DNA of 64,000 nt from Hemerocallis citrina. Lineage: Eukaryota; Streptophyta; Magnoliopsida; Asparagales; Asphodelaceae. Position numbers and translations under genes: made by a program. The notes beneath the pieces were generated by a model. It did not search any database, was not told where the DNA came from, and worked only from the letters and a program-made list of their open reading frames with translations. The stretch spans positions 145,627,767 through 145,691,766 of the forward strand of contig CM030367.1 in assembly GCA_017893485.1 (NCBI GenBank), given 5' to 3'. Positions 11,404 to 22,430 of this stretch are shown here, in pieces. Each line of letters begins with the position of its first letter. Positions within the stretch are counted from its first letter, which is position 1.

Positions 11404-12857
11404 TCACTGATCCCGTGGGCCTTCTCTGGTGAATTCTCGGAGGTACCCTCGTGAGATGAGTTCCTCAATCTCGTCTTTCAGGGCCCGACATTGGTCGGTT
11501 TCGTGCCCATGCTCTCTGTGGAAACGGCAGTAGAAGCGCTGGTCTCGCTTCTTGTTGTTATTTGATCGGGGAGGTAGTCGGACAATACCCTTATCCTCGA
11601 TTTCTAAGAGGATGGCGGACACGTTATGTGTCAAGGGAGTGTACCTTTCGAAGCGAGGGACCGGAGGTGCCCTCTTCGCGCCGACCCCTTCCTTTGCTGC
11701 TTTCTTGGCAGGTTCGGTTTCATCGACCCTGCGCTTGCCCTTCCCCACGACTTCTTTGTTGCCCTCTGGGTTAAGAGCTTCTTCAGCTCGTATGTACTTC
11801 TCGACCCGGTTGAGAAGGTCAGGGAAGTCCAGAGGTGGCTTCTTCGCTAAGGAGACCTTTAGCTGGTTGTGCTGGATATTGTGTCGAAAAGTTGCCAAGG
11901 CGACCCCTGCGTCGAGGGCAGAGACGGATCTGGCCTCGATCGTGAACCTCTTAACGAAGTTACGGAGTGACTCCCCCTCCCTCTGACTGAGGTCGAGCAG
12001 GGAAGCGCTCGTCCTTTCGCTCTTCCGGCTAGTGATGAAGTGGGCCAGGAAGCTGGTTTCCAGCTGGTCGAACGAGAAGATCGAGCCAGGGGAGAGTTTG
12101 CAGAACCAATCCCTGGCCGGACCCTGGAGCGTGGCCGGGAAGGCTCGACACAGCAGGGGATCCGAAGCGCTGTGAATCATCATGAGGGTTTTGAAGCCCT
12201 CCATGTGATCAGCTGGATCACCCTCGCCGTTGTAAGTCTCAAACTGCGGAGGCCGGAAGTTCCGGGGGATCTCTGCTTCTATGATGTTGACGGAAAATGG
12301 AGGTCGAGAAGGTCCACGACCGTGGACTAGATTGGGATTCCCATCGCCGATACGCTCGAGGCGATTCTCCATCTCCAGGAGGCGTCGGAGCACCTCGTCT
12401 GTGCTCTCAGGAGGGGGGTCGGTGCTCGAGTGCAACTCCTCCCTTCGCTCATTTGAAGGGGTTGGCTATAAGTCGCGGACCTCGGCGCCCCATGGAGTGC
12501 CTCCATGATTTCATCTCTGAAGCTTCTGAATTCGCCCCTGGTGACCGCGCCATGGTCGGAAGGGTTGGGTCAGGGCGTAGGAATTCGGCCGATGTGGCTG
12601 AGTGCCGACGGCCTGTCTCCTTGCGCGGGCCTGGAATGGTTTGGGGCCGAGTTGGAAGCGGTCCCTCCCCTGGCCTGGCTAGCCCTTCTATTCAGAATGA
12701 CCCGACGAAGGTCGGGTTCGGCGACATGTGAAGCGCTTCGTTGGGGTCCGGGGTTTCCACCCGGATTATTGGATGCTTGCCCTTCGTCGAGGGCCCCCTC
12801 GGGAGGAGGCCCGTCTGGTCGGGCGGAACGGGCTGATCTTCGGGCTCGGGGAGCCAT
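11404..12857 (-). pseudogene. Gag of element 1
   Basis: Capsid/nucleocapsid gene. The likely start is the ATG at 12857 (MAPRARRSARS, matching MAPKARR at 49819 in element 3). The N-terminal part stays open to a stop at 12570; the main part is open from about 12435 to a TGA at 11404-11406, in frame with pol. Frame breaks between 12570 and 12435 disconnect the two. The core carries DHMEGFKTLM, FRPPQFETYNG and FLAHFI motifs of the gypsy capsid family, and a C-x3-H-x4-H-x4-C knuckle-like motif (CRFHREHGHETDQC) followed by ALKDEIEELI. The terminal TGA aligns with an Arg codon in the other copies, so gag and pol were probably one frame. Confidence 0.85.
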
Positions 12858-12921
12858 GGGAGATCGGGTCGAGGGAGAGCGTCGGTGGCGAGGCTCGGAC
12901 TGTCGTCCGTACCGGATAAAA

Positions 12922-12943
12922 AGTTCCCACAGACGGCGCCAAC
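12922..12943 (-). promoter_or_regulatory. Primer binding site of element 1
   Basis: Read on the minus strand the LTR ends CCGCATCA and is followed two bases later by TTGGCGCCGTCTGTGGGAA, a stretch complementary to a tRNA 3'-CCA end. Element 3 has the same signal at 49738. Which tRNA serves as primer was not settled. Confidence 0.8.
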
Positions 12944-12944
12944 C

Positions 12945-13701
12945 TGATGCGGTTTGTTTTTGGTCGCAGTGTGGATGCACCAGGTGTGAGTTCGGACTCA
13001 ATTTGTAAAGAGGGAAGAGTACGGTGCCGGACGATGAGCGAGGGGCTCGCTTCGGCGCTTGAGGATCGGCTCGGATGGCCTCGCCTCGAGTACCTGCAAA
13101 CGGTCCTGAAATACCGGGGTTTATCCCGGTGGCGGACCCTCCGACGATCTAGTTAGTCTCTGTGAGAGAGTAGCAATAACTAGGGGAATTTAAGTGGCCA
13201 AGATTGATTACCTGAAAAGGTGGGTGAGGGTCTGGTATTTATAGGGAATTCCAACCGGGTTTGGATCCGCTTGGGGGCCGGGTCTGAACCCGAAAGCCCA
13301 TGGGCCTGACGTGGCAGGAAGCCCAGGAGGTTTAGGGCGGACGTGGCAGTACCAAGAGTGGTATAGGGCTGACGTGGTAAAGCCCTATGTGGTATTTGGA
13401 GCTGACATGGCTGATCATAGGGCTCCTGTGCCTCTGGGGGAATCGGATAGCCTAGGTTGTGCCAGGTCATCCTCATTCCTCGCCGGACTGGGCGGACGGC
13501 CCGTGGGGCTGTTGTGGATCGGAGGCCGAGGGCCATCATGGCTCGTCGGATACGAGGAGACCAGTTCTGTGTGGGTGAACTTGCGGCTCGGTGCCGACCC
13601 TGTAGTGGTTCGAAGCCGAGCCAGATTGTTGTTTTTCTCATTTTTGAGCGAGAGCTGTCCTGGGCCCTGGTTGGGTCCCAGGCCATTTTTACCCTACCAC
13701 A
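12945..13701 (-). repeat. 5' LTR of element 1 (757 bp)
   Basis: On the minus strand it starts TGTGGTAGGGT at 13701 and ends CCGCATCA at 12945, next to the PBS. It carries a TATA box (CTATAAATACC, 13234-13244), four ACGT-core motifs upstream of it at about 13307-13412, and a CACCGGG/CCCGGT hairpin near 13113-13130 in the leader. Plus-strand ORFs here are shadows. The flank from 13702 on is a different LTR. Confidence 0.82.
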
Positions 13702-15592
13702 ATCACCGACTATGGTCTGCTAGGACTAATGCAATTTTCCAACCCCTTCATATGTCATTCTAATCCCAGCTTTACTCTATCACTTTGGGTAAAAGATAAG
13801 ATTTGCTTCCATACTTGCCTATCAACCTCTGGCCCTGGCGATACCGGTCCGGATCGTCACTTCCCCGGCTTGGAATTGTCCAGCATTACGGCCTACATTC
13901 GCCGCTACCCCGACTATGAATGTATGTTCACCCCTGACCCGGGCTATGAACTCATATTAATGGTACGGCTCGGATGTCCTACGCTTTGGCAGAAGTTCAT
14001 AACTTATGGTTGACAGGTGCAGGGTATCCCTTACCCTAGTGACTAACCTGAGCCACGCATCCCACTATGGGAGTCAACAACACCAACAATAGATACCAAA
14101 CGTTCCCATTCAAGAATTATCAACACTGTAGTACATCGGGGAACGAGTCCTTACAATGCCTAGTAAACATTCCAGACTAAGCAACCTATGGGGTTTCTGC
14201 CCGAAGCTTAAAATGGTCATAACTTCCTCGATACAACTCCGATTGGAGTGTACAAGCCCAATCTGGAAAGGTAAGATCCTAGGCTACAACTTTCTAGTTG
14301 ATCATAAACTCAATTTCAATTATCTAGATCCTCAAAATAGCCTCTCAAGCCTCAGCTTGTGTATTCCCTATACACGGGCTGCACATTACCGGTAGCACAA
14401 AATACTACTCACTCATCAGAATGTCACAACCCAAGTTCTATAAAAGGGTATGGGTGTCCTCAACAACTCTCTAGTTGTTCATGAGTCAAAAATCCACCAA
14501 TAGATCACCCTAACACTCACATCTCTCACAAATGCACCAAGTCACACACTAGGTCTTTCTAAATCAGAGCACTCAGATCCATTCTTGGTCTTTGTCCAGT
14601 ATTACAAAAATCACAGTAAATCAACCACTTACTGGAAATATCTCAAATAGGTCTTGTTAGAAAGGTCTTGATGTCCACTACAGTCCTCTTATGAAACAGC
14701 TCCTCAAATTTTGCTCTTAATGAGCCTTAAATGTACAATCTCTACAGGGTATCAAAATTGTCTAAAACCAGCACAGTACATGCTAAATAAATCATCATAA
14801 ATTCCATACTCATCCAAATGACACAAAATTTACAGTGATAAAACTAGAGATCATAATAAACAACATGCAAAAGATTTCATGTCAAAAATCCAAGTATACA
14901 CTGAGTTCTCTCTATTTCAATTAAGCACAGAAAGTCATCATGTTCTTCAGTTCAACTCCAGCTACTGTTTAAATATCAATTTTTTATCAAGCCCATAAAT
15001 TCAGCCAAACATTTTCCTGATTTTTTTATAGAGTATAGATGCATGTAGGAATACAGGGTAAAAATTTCAGATCAAGAACATGCTCCAATAAATTATGAAA
15101 ATTCCAACAACATCAGTCATACTGTTAACCAACTGCTGATTCTGCCTTACAACACAGTTCTACCATTTGATTTTATTAAGATATGAAACCTTCACAGAAA
15201 AATCCAAAATAAATCATGAACCATCTACGCATGTATATGAACAATCTCTGAAAATTTTATGGTCTAATTCCTTGTGGTTTGGTCTCGGAAAAATTTAGAA
15301 ATTAGCATTCAGATCAAGTTTCTAGTTCCTGTTTCTGATTTCATCTTTCAAACTCTTAGATATTCATCTTAGCACATCCTACCACACATGCATACAAGAA
15401 AATCAATTAAGAGACATAAGGAAAGGTTTAGAGTAACTCCCCACCCTTAGTTTCTGTAGAGGAATTGATTTTCTTGAGCTTCTTTCCTTGAGAATCCTTC
15501 ATTGAGTCCCTTCTTCAATCTCTCTTCTTTCTCTCCTTCTCATCTTTTTTCCTTAGTTGAGTTCTGAAATTTCAGAGCAAGAGAGGTGGAAT

Positions 15593-15620
15593 GGGGGGGG
15601 GGGGGGGGGGGGGGGGGGGG
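15593..15620. repeat. Homopolymer run of 28 G
   Basis: Uninterrupted G28 in the purine-rich leader of the minus-strand Tekay LTR. Exact length is likely to be unreliable in any assembly. Confidence 0.95.
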
Positions 15621-16020
15621 TTTATGGAGAAATGAAGGAGGAAAGAGGGGGAGAAGTGGGCCAGTTTTGCTAGGGGGTAGGATAGGTGGTAGGATGGTTT
15701 TGGAGGCAAAACCATGGCTTTAGCCCATGGTTTGTGGTGGGTTGTGTTGGTTGCCCATTTTATTCTTAAATGGGTCCTTTCGAATGCGAGACGAGAGGTT
15801 TATCGAGCGTACGCAATATATATCCACCGTAGTATCATACAGTGTTATATTTACATAGGCGTCGTACCGAAAACTAGTGTTTATACTAGTATCGGTCCTC
15901 CTCGTTCTCGTGCATCTTTTAGAATGCAATCCTCCTATGAACTGTCCCGCAACCCTACCCACACACCATGATAGCAAAATCAACCAAAACACTGCAATCA
16001 TGTGCATGCATACGGACAAT

Positions 16021-16024
16021 ATAC

Positions 16025-16110
<86 letters not shown>
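16021..16110. repeat. (ATAC)n(AT)n microsatellite
   Basis: Four or so ATAC units followed by about 37 AT units, just inside the terminus of the minus-strand Tekay LTR. Two small ORFs rich in Tyr-Ile are its translation. Confidence 0.97.
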
Positions 16111-16113
<3 letters not shown>

Positions 16114-16139
16114 AGTATCGTACAATCTGGGGTGTTACA

Positions 16140-16605
16140 GGCTGTTCATCCGAAGGTTCACCACTGAGGCAAGGTCGGTCTCCTCCCTTAACCCAGGGGT
16201 CGCCTCGGCATCATTCCGGTACAACATCCGGCACGGCCAGCTGAAGGCTTCCCTGGCAAAGAAGCCTCCGATCGATTTCTCTGACCTCCTCAATTGGGTC
16301 GAAAAGTACATTCGGACCGAGGAGGCCCTGAATCCAGAGGACCCCAAGGAGATTCCCAGAAAGGGGAAACGCAAGGCTGACGAGGCAGAGCCAGCAAAGA
16401 AGGTCCCCAGAGACGGGGGCGTCGCGAAAAGAGTCCCTCCTGTCCCCACTTCGAGAGGTACACTCTGCTGATGCAAAACGTGTCAACCATCCTCTTAGCT
16501 ATCGAAGATAGGGACCTCGTGCAATACCCTCCGCGACCGACCAACAACAACAAGAAAAGGGACCAGTGATTCTACTGCCACTTCCACCGGGACAACGGGC
16601 ACGAC
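16140..16605 (+). pseudogene. Gag remnant of element 2
   Basis: Begins mid-protein at the stretch equivalent to LRLFVRRFTAEARS of element 3 and runs through ASLAKKPPIDFSDLL and the linker to the nucleocapsid. A one-base deletion near 16454 breaks the frame, and a TGA near 16567 replaces an Arg codon just before the zinc-knuckle-like motif FYCHFHRDNGHDMDHC. The upstream part of gag is separated by the nested insertions. Confidence 0.85.
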
Positions 16606-19600
16606 ATGGACCATTGTCGTGCCCTGAAGGACGAGATCGAGGCCCTCATCCAACGAGGGTACCTCTGGGAGTTCAAGCGGGAAGATGCTCGAGACCCGAG
16701 GGACACGAGGAACAGGAGGCCTTCCCCTCCTCCTCGTGCACCCAGACAGCGTCCCGAGCGGGACCCCGAGCATGAAGAACCCAAGGGTCAGGCCATCTTA
16801 CATTGTGTCCATGGAGGGTCCATGGGAGGGGAGTCCAACACTTCCCACAAGGCATTCGTCCGTGGGGTTAATGCCGTCCAGGGCCCCCTCTTCCCTCAGG
16901 TCCAGCAACTTCTTGTCTCCTTCTCTGCGGAAGACCTGGAGGGAGTTCAGCTCCCGCACTGCGACGCGCTCGTCATCAGCCTCAGCATGGCGAACTTCGA
17001 GGTCCGTCGCATTCTCGTGAACAACAGAAGCTCGGTAAACATCCTCTTGCTTGAGGCATTCGAGAACCTGAAGCTCTCCCAGGATAAGCTGAAGCCAGCC
17101 GGGTACACATTGTATGGATTCTCCGGCATCCCGGTGGCCATCGAGGGGATCGTGACCTTGGACGTCACCGCTGGTACGACCCCTCACAGGCGAACTGAGT
17201 CGATGGACTTCATGGTTTTAAACGTCAAGGCAGCCTACAATGCCATCCCCGGCCATCCCGGCCTCTGCTCCCTCCAGGCGGTTCCCTCGGCCTACCACCA
17301 AAAGCTAAAATTCCCCTCTAAGTCTGGTGTTGGAGTTGTCCAAGGGAACCAAGAAGTGACTTGATCGTGCTATGTGACGGCAATCGGGGGTGGTGTGTTC
17401 CCCCTGGATGCTGTCCAGCTACAGCCCAAGAGAACCTAGCCAGAAGCAGAGCCGGCAGACGAATTAGAAGATGTCTCGTTCGAAACAGGAGACACGTCAA
17501 GGTGTTTCTGAGTGAGCTGCTCCCTCGCTCCCAACCTCAAATCTGCCCAGATCGACTGCATTCACCGCAACGTCGACCACTTCGCGTGGAAGCCCTCCGA
17601 TATGCCTGGTATCTCTGAGGACCTCATAATGCACAAACTCAGTGCGATCCCCGGCTCGAAGCCGAATTTTCAGAAGCGACGTAAGTTCGCCCCAGAGAGG
17701 CAACAGGCGGTGAAAGCGGAGGTGGACAAGCTCTTGTCCACCCGTTTCATACAGGAGGTCAGCTACCCGGAGTGGCTGGCGAACGTCGTGATGGTCAAAA
17801 AGGCGAGCGGGAGCTAGAGGATCTGTATAGACTTCACAGACCTCAACAAGGCATGCCCCAAAGATCTGTTCCCTCTCCACAGCATCGACGCTCTGATCGA
17901 CGCTACATCGGGTCACGAGCTCCTTTCTTTCATGGATGCCTTCTCGGGCTATAACCAGATCCGAATGTTCCCTCCCGATATTGCCAAGACGTCCTTCGTC
18001 ACGGACCAAGGTCTTTACTGCTACCAGGTTATGCCCTTCGGGCTGAAGAATGCCGGTGCTACTTATCAAAGGCTCGTTAACCGATTCTTCAAGAATCAAA
18101 TTGGGCGTAACATGGAGGTGTACGTCGACGACATGCTCGTCAAGAGCCAGCGGGGACAGGATCACATCGCCGACCTGGAAGAGGCCTTTGGGGTCCTTCG
18201 GACCCACAACATTAGACTCAATCCGGCAAAATGTGCATTCGGCATCTCCTCGGGCAAATTCCTCGGGTTCATCATTATCCAGCGCGATTTCGAGGCAAAC
18301 CCCGAAAAATCCAGGCCATAATGGACATGGCCCCTCCCAGAAACATCAAAGAAGTCCAAAGGCTAACGGGAAGACTGGCGGCCATCGGCCGTTTCCTTTC
18401 CAAGTCAGGAGAGAAGTCCCTCCCGTTCTTCAAGGCACTGTGCAGAACCGGAGGATTCGAGTGGGGTACTCAGCAGCAAGAGGCGTTCGCCCAATTGAAG
18501 GAGTACCTCGCCAACCCTCATTTCCTCAGTAAGCCCGAACCAGGTGAGCCCCTCTAGCTTTACCTTTCAGCTTCGAAGAGCATGCTCAGTGCTGTCCTCA
18601 TTCGAGAAGAGGAAGGAGTTAAAAGCCTCTGTACTATGTGAGCAAGGTTCTGCTCTACGCCGAGACCAGATACTTTAGGATGGAGAAGATAGCATACGCC
18701 CTGGTCATGGCCGCGCGGAAGCTCCGCCCCTATTTTCAGGCTCATTCAGTCCAGGTGCTTACGGACCAGCCTCTGAAGGCCGTGCTCTATAAGCCCGAGA
18801 GCTCAGGACGACTAGTCAATTGGTCGATCGAGCTTAGTCAATACGACATCGGCTACCAACCAAGATCGGCCATCAAAGGGCAGGCCCTCACCGAATTCAT
18901 CACGGAATGCACCATCTCCAAGCAACCCGAAAGTAAGGAGGCCGACCAGATGTGGGAAGTTTACGTCGATGGTTCCTCCTGTGAAGCGGGGAGTGATGCG
19001 GGCATCATTCTGCGGGGTCCCGACGGTTTCCTCCTTCAATATTGCCTCCACCTCAAATTTTCGGCCTCTAACAATGAGGCTGAGTACGAGGCCATGATCG
19101 CCGGGCTCACCCTAGCACATCAGGCCGGTGCCAGATAGATCAGGGCCTTCAGTGACTCTCAGCTCGTGGTCAACCAGATCACCGGAGAGTACGAGGCCCG
19201 TGACGACCAGATGATCAAGTACCTGGCCGTGGTCCAATGACTATTGACGTCCTTCGACGAGTCGGCGGTCTTAAGGATCCCCAGGGAGCAGAACGCTCAG
19301 GCCGACACTCTGTCGAAGTTGGCTTCCTCCTCCTTCGAAGGACTCGATCGCACCATCCTAATCGAAGTTCTCCTAAAGCCGAGTACAGACTTCCCCGAGA
19401 CTCTCTGCATTGAAGACGAAGCTCTTCCTACCGACTGGACCACTCTTGTCAAGAAATTTCTAATCAAGGGAGAGCTCCCCGAAGACCGAGCCGAAGCGAG
19501 GCGGGTCAGGGTCCGTTCGGAAAGGTTCGCCGTGATCAACGAGACCCTCTTCAAAAGGTCATACACAACAACGGACGAAAGACCCTACCTCCGCTGCCTA

Positions 19601-20682
19601 ACCCCCGATGAAGCAAAGTACGCTCTCAAGGAGCTACATGAGGGAATCGGCAGGTGCCATATGGGAAGCTGCTTGCTCGTGCAAAAGGCTTTGAACCATA
19701 CTGGCCCACGATGTTGCAAGATGCCCTTGCCCTGGTGAAGAAGTGTGGCCCCTGTCAACGGTTCTCTCCCGTGAAAAGGGCTCCGCAAGCAAACCTCCGT
19801 TCCATGGCCAGTTCGACCCCCTTTGCAATGTGGGGGATGGATCTGGTAGGCCCATTTCCAAAGGCAACGGGCCAACGAAAGTTTCTCATAGTGGCAATAG
19901 CTTACTTCACGAAGTGGATCGAGGTCGAGCCGTTAGCCACGATCACCGAGTAGCAGACCCAACAGTTTTTCTGGAAGCACATCGTCTGTCAATTCGGGAT
20001 CCCACAGGTGCTCATTACTGACAATGGGACTCAGTTCGCGAGTAAACATTTCCGAAGGTTCTGTGGATATCTTGGGATCCAGCAGTGTTTTTCTTCAGTA
20101 TGCCACCCGCAATCAAATGGTCAGGCCGAGAATGCGAACCGCCAAATCCTTGACGGTCTCAAAAAGAGACTCGATAACTCTTCCAAGGGGTTATGGGTCG
20201 ATGGGCTTCCGAGCGTTCTCTGGGCCCACCGAACCACAAAGATGATCCCCACGGGAGAGTCTCTATTCAGTCTTACATACGGCACGGAGGCCATCATTCC
20301 CCTGGAGATCGGGATCCCTTCACCCCGGATCATGGCCTTCAATGAAACAAGCAACTCTGCACAGTTACGAGCCGACCTGGACCTCATAAATGAGGTCAGG
20401 GAGAAGTCTGCTATTAGACTGAACATCTACCAACAGAGGATCGAAAGGTTCTACAACAAAAAGGTGCGTCCCACCGACATCAAGCTCGGAGATCTCATCC
20501 TCCGGAAGCTAGAAGTATCCAGCCCCGGCCAAAAGAGGAAACTGGCTCCAAACTGAGAGGGTTCATACAAGGTATCGGGGGTCGTATGCCCGGGCACATA
20601 CTGCCTAACCGATCCAGAGGGCCAGGCTGTCAAAAGGCCCTGGAACGCAGATCACCTCATCAAATTCCTAGAAGGGGAGGGT
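16606..20682 (+). pseudogene. Pol of element 2, multiply disrupted
   Basis: Same domain order as element 1. The protease active site reads VNNRSSVN where the intact copies read VDNGSSVN, so the catalytic Asp is lost. Reverse transcriptase keeps YVDD near 18123; the two RNase H regions and integrase (MDLVGPFP, TDNGTQF, QAEN) are recognisable. Stops occur near 17362, 17440, 17510, 17817, 18556, 19136, 19238, 19951 and 20555, and frameshifts near 18305 (A-run) and 19690 (small deletion). Nearly all stops align with CAG, CGA or TGG codons in elements 1 or 3. Pol ends with RPWNADHLIKFLEGEG at about 20682. It cannot make a functional protein. Confidence 0.9.
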
Positions 20683-20828
20683 TAGCCTCTGCAGCCCATG
20701 TAAAATTATTAAGGGTGTAATTGGCACGTCGTGCCTTATTTTTTGTAAAGTTCAAATATGTTGTAATTATGCCATCTTTCTTAAAACAGGTTTTGGCTTA
20801 GTGTTAGTTCCCATTAAAAACATGTCTC

Positions 20829-21437
20829 GGGCTCGGCGCTCGGATAACACCTCGAGCCAGAAAAGCCTTCCTTACAAACTTAGGGCTCAACACTCGGATA
20901 ACACCGCGAGCCAGAAAAACTTCCTTTACAAGCTTAGGGCTCGGAACTCGAATAACCCCGCGAGCCAGAAAAGCTTCCCATACAAGCTTAAGGCTTGATA
21001 CTCGGATAACACCGCAAGCCAGAAAAGCTTCCCTTACAAACTTAGGACTCGGTGCTTGGATAACACCGCGAGTCAGAAAAGCTTTCCTTACAAGCTTAGG
21101 GCTCGCCACTCGGATAACACTGCGAGCCAGAAAAGCTTCCCTTACAAGCTTAGGGCTCGGCGCTCGGATAACACTGCGAGCCAGAAAAGCTTCCCTTACA
21201 AGCTTAGGGCTCGGCACTCGGATAATACCGCGAGCCAGAAAAGCTTCCCTTACAAGCTTAGGGCTCGGCACTCGGATAATCCCACGAGCCAGAAAAGCTT
21301 CCCTTACAAGGTTAGGGCTCGGCACTTGGATAACACGGCGAGCCAGAAATGCTTCCCTTACAAGCTTAGGGCTCGGCACTCGGATAACACCGCGAGCCAG
21401 AAAAGCTTTCCTTACAAGGTTAGGGCTCGGCACTTGG
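20829..21437 (+). repeat. 54-bp tandem repeat array, element 2 3' region
   Basis: About 11 copies of a unit containing GGCTCGGCACTCGGATAACA, CCGCGAGCCAGAAAAGCTTC and CCTTACAAGCTTAG, with GCCAGAAAA spaced exactly 54 bp (20856, 20910, 20964 and so on). Because 54 is divisible by three, long ORFs open on both strands (SQKSFPYKLRAR and VREAFLARGVIR repeats); these are artefacts. Confidence 0.93.
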
Positions 21438-21439
21438 CT

Positions 21440-22430
21440 ACACACGTACCATTGACCCCGAGCAAGGCCGTGGCTTTCTTCAAAGCCACTCGACCGATAC
21501 GCTCGGCGACTACGTTCAGCTACGCCCATTACCGGCTTTCTCCCCGGTGTGGAAGCTCGGCATCTGCTCCTAGCATGGTTTTGGCTTCTTCAAGCCCATC
21601 AACCTATGCGCACGGCGGCAACCGCCAGCTACACCTGTACCGTCTTCCTGAGAATAAGTGTGGGGGCTCTCGTCGATCCCGAGCAAGGCAGTGGCTTTCT
21701 TCAAAGCCACTCGACCGATACGCTTGGCGACTACGTTCAGCTACGTCCATTACCGGCTTTCTCCCTGGTGTGGGGGCTCGTCATCTGCCCCTAGCATGGT
21801 TTGGGCTTCTTCAAGCCCATCAATCTATGCGCACGGTGGCAACCGCCAGCTACACCCGTACCGTCTTCCTGAGAACAAGTGTGGGGGCTCATCGTCGACC
21901 CTGAGCAAGGTCGTGGCTTTGTTCAAAGCCACTCGACCGATACGCTCGGCGACTACGTTCAGCTACGCCTATTATCGTCTTTCTCCCCGGTGTAGGGACT
22001 CAGCATCTGTCCCTAGTATGGTTTGGTTTTCTTCAAGCCCATCAACCTATGCGCACGGTAGCAACCACCAACTACACCCGTACGGTCTTCCTGAGAACAA
22101 GTGTGGGGGCTCGTCGTCGACCCCAGGCAAGGCCGTGGCTTTTTTCAAAGCCACTCGACTGATACGCTCGGTGGCGACGTTCAGCTATGCCTATTACCGG
22201 CTTTCTCCCCGATGTGGGGGCTCGGCATCTGCCCCTAGCATGGTTTGGGCTTCTTCAAGTCCATCAACCTATACGCATGGCGGCAACCGCCAGCTACACT
22301 CGTGCCGTCTTCCTGAGAAAAAGTGTAGGGGCTTGCTTTCGACCCCGAGCAAGGTCGTGGCTTTCTTTAAAGCCACTCGACCGATACGCTTGGTGGCGAC
22401 CGTCCGCCACGACCACTTCAGAAAAATTTT
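21440..22430 (+). repeat. 222-bp tandem repeat array, element 2
   Basis: About 4.5 copies at a period of 221-222 bp. Each unit has a perfect or near-perfect hairpin GTGGCTTT-CTTC-AAAGCCAC (21470, 21691, 21913, 22135, 22357) and a second hairpin GGGCTT-CTTC-AAGCCC. The same unit recurs at 55181-56575 in element 3. Confidence 0.92.

Larger units (their letters stand above)
5491..13701 (-). mobile_element. Tat/Retand Ty3/gypsy element 1 (3' end cut off)
   Basis: Minus-strand LTR retrotransposon with, in its own 5'-to-3' order, 5' LTR (13701-12945), PBS, gag, pol with two RNase H regions, and an extra ORF on the opposite strand. The dual RNase H and the antisense extra ORF point to the Tat lineage, Retand-type. 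Its 3' end is replaced at 5490/5491 by the inserted Tekay element, so the rest of the extra ORF, the 3' repeats and the 3' LTR must lie left of the window. It is the best preserved of the three Tat copies, with only a few lesions in gag-pol. Confidence 0.88.
13702..16139 (-). repeat. 5' part of a minus-strand Tekay-like LTR
   Basis: Read on the minus strand the sequence begins TGTAACACCCCAG at 16139, the usual start of a Tekay LTR, followed by an AT-repeat, a pyrimidine-rich stretch and a purine-rich leader near 15560 (AGAGAGAAAGAAGAG), then a long AT-rich U5-like stretch. It stops at 13702, where element 1 begins, so element 1 sits inside this LTR. To the right it abuts mid-gag of element 2. 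No ORF is supported. A TATAAAAG on the plus strand near 14440 points the wrong way to be its promoter. Confidence 0.7.

Noticed and set aside
11404..11406. TGA between gag and pol of element 1 as a programmed readthrough site
   Set aside because: Elements 2 and 3 have an Arg codon at this place, so it is more simply a mutation.
14437..14446. TATA-like CTATAAAAG on the plus strand
   Set aside because: It lies in the U5-like part of a minus-strand LTR and no plus-strand transcript unit follows.
20804..21904. Long ORFs on both strands (241 and 282 residues) made of 18-residue repeats
   Set aside because: The 54-bp repeat keeps any stop-free frame open on either strand. Frequent loss of similarity outside the array and no homologue argue for an artefact.
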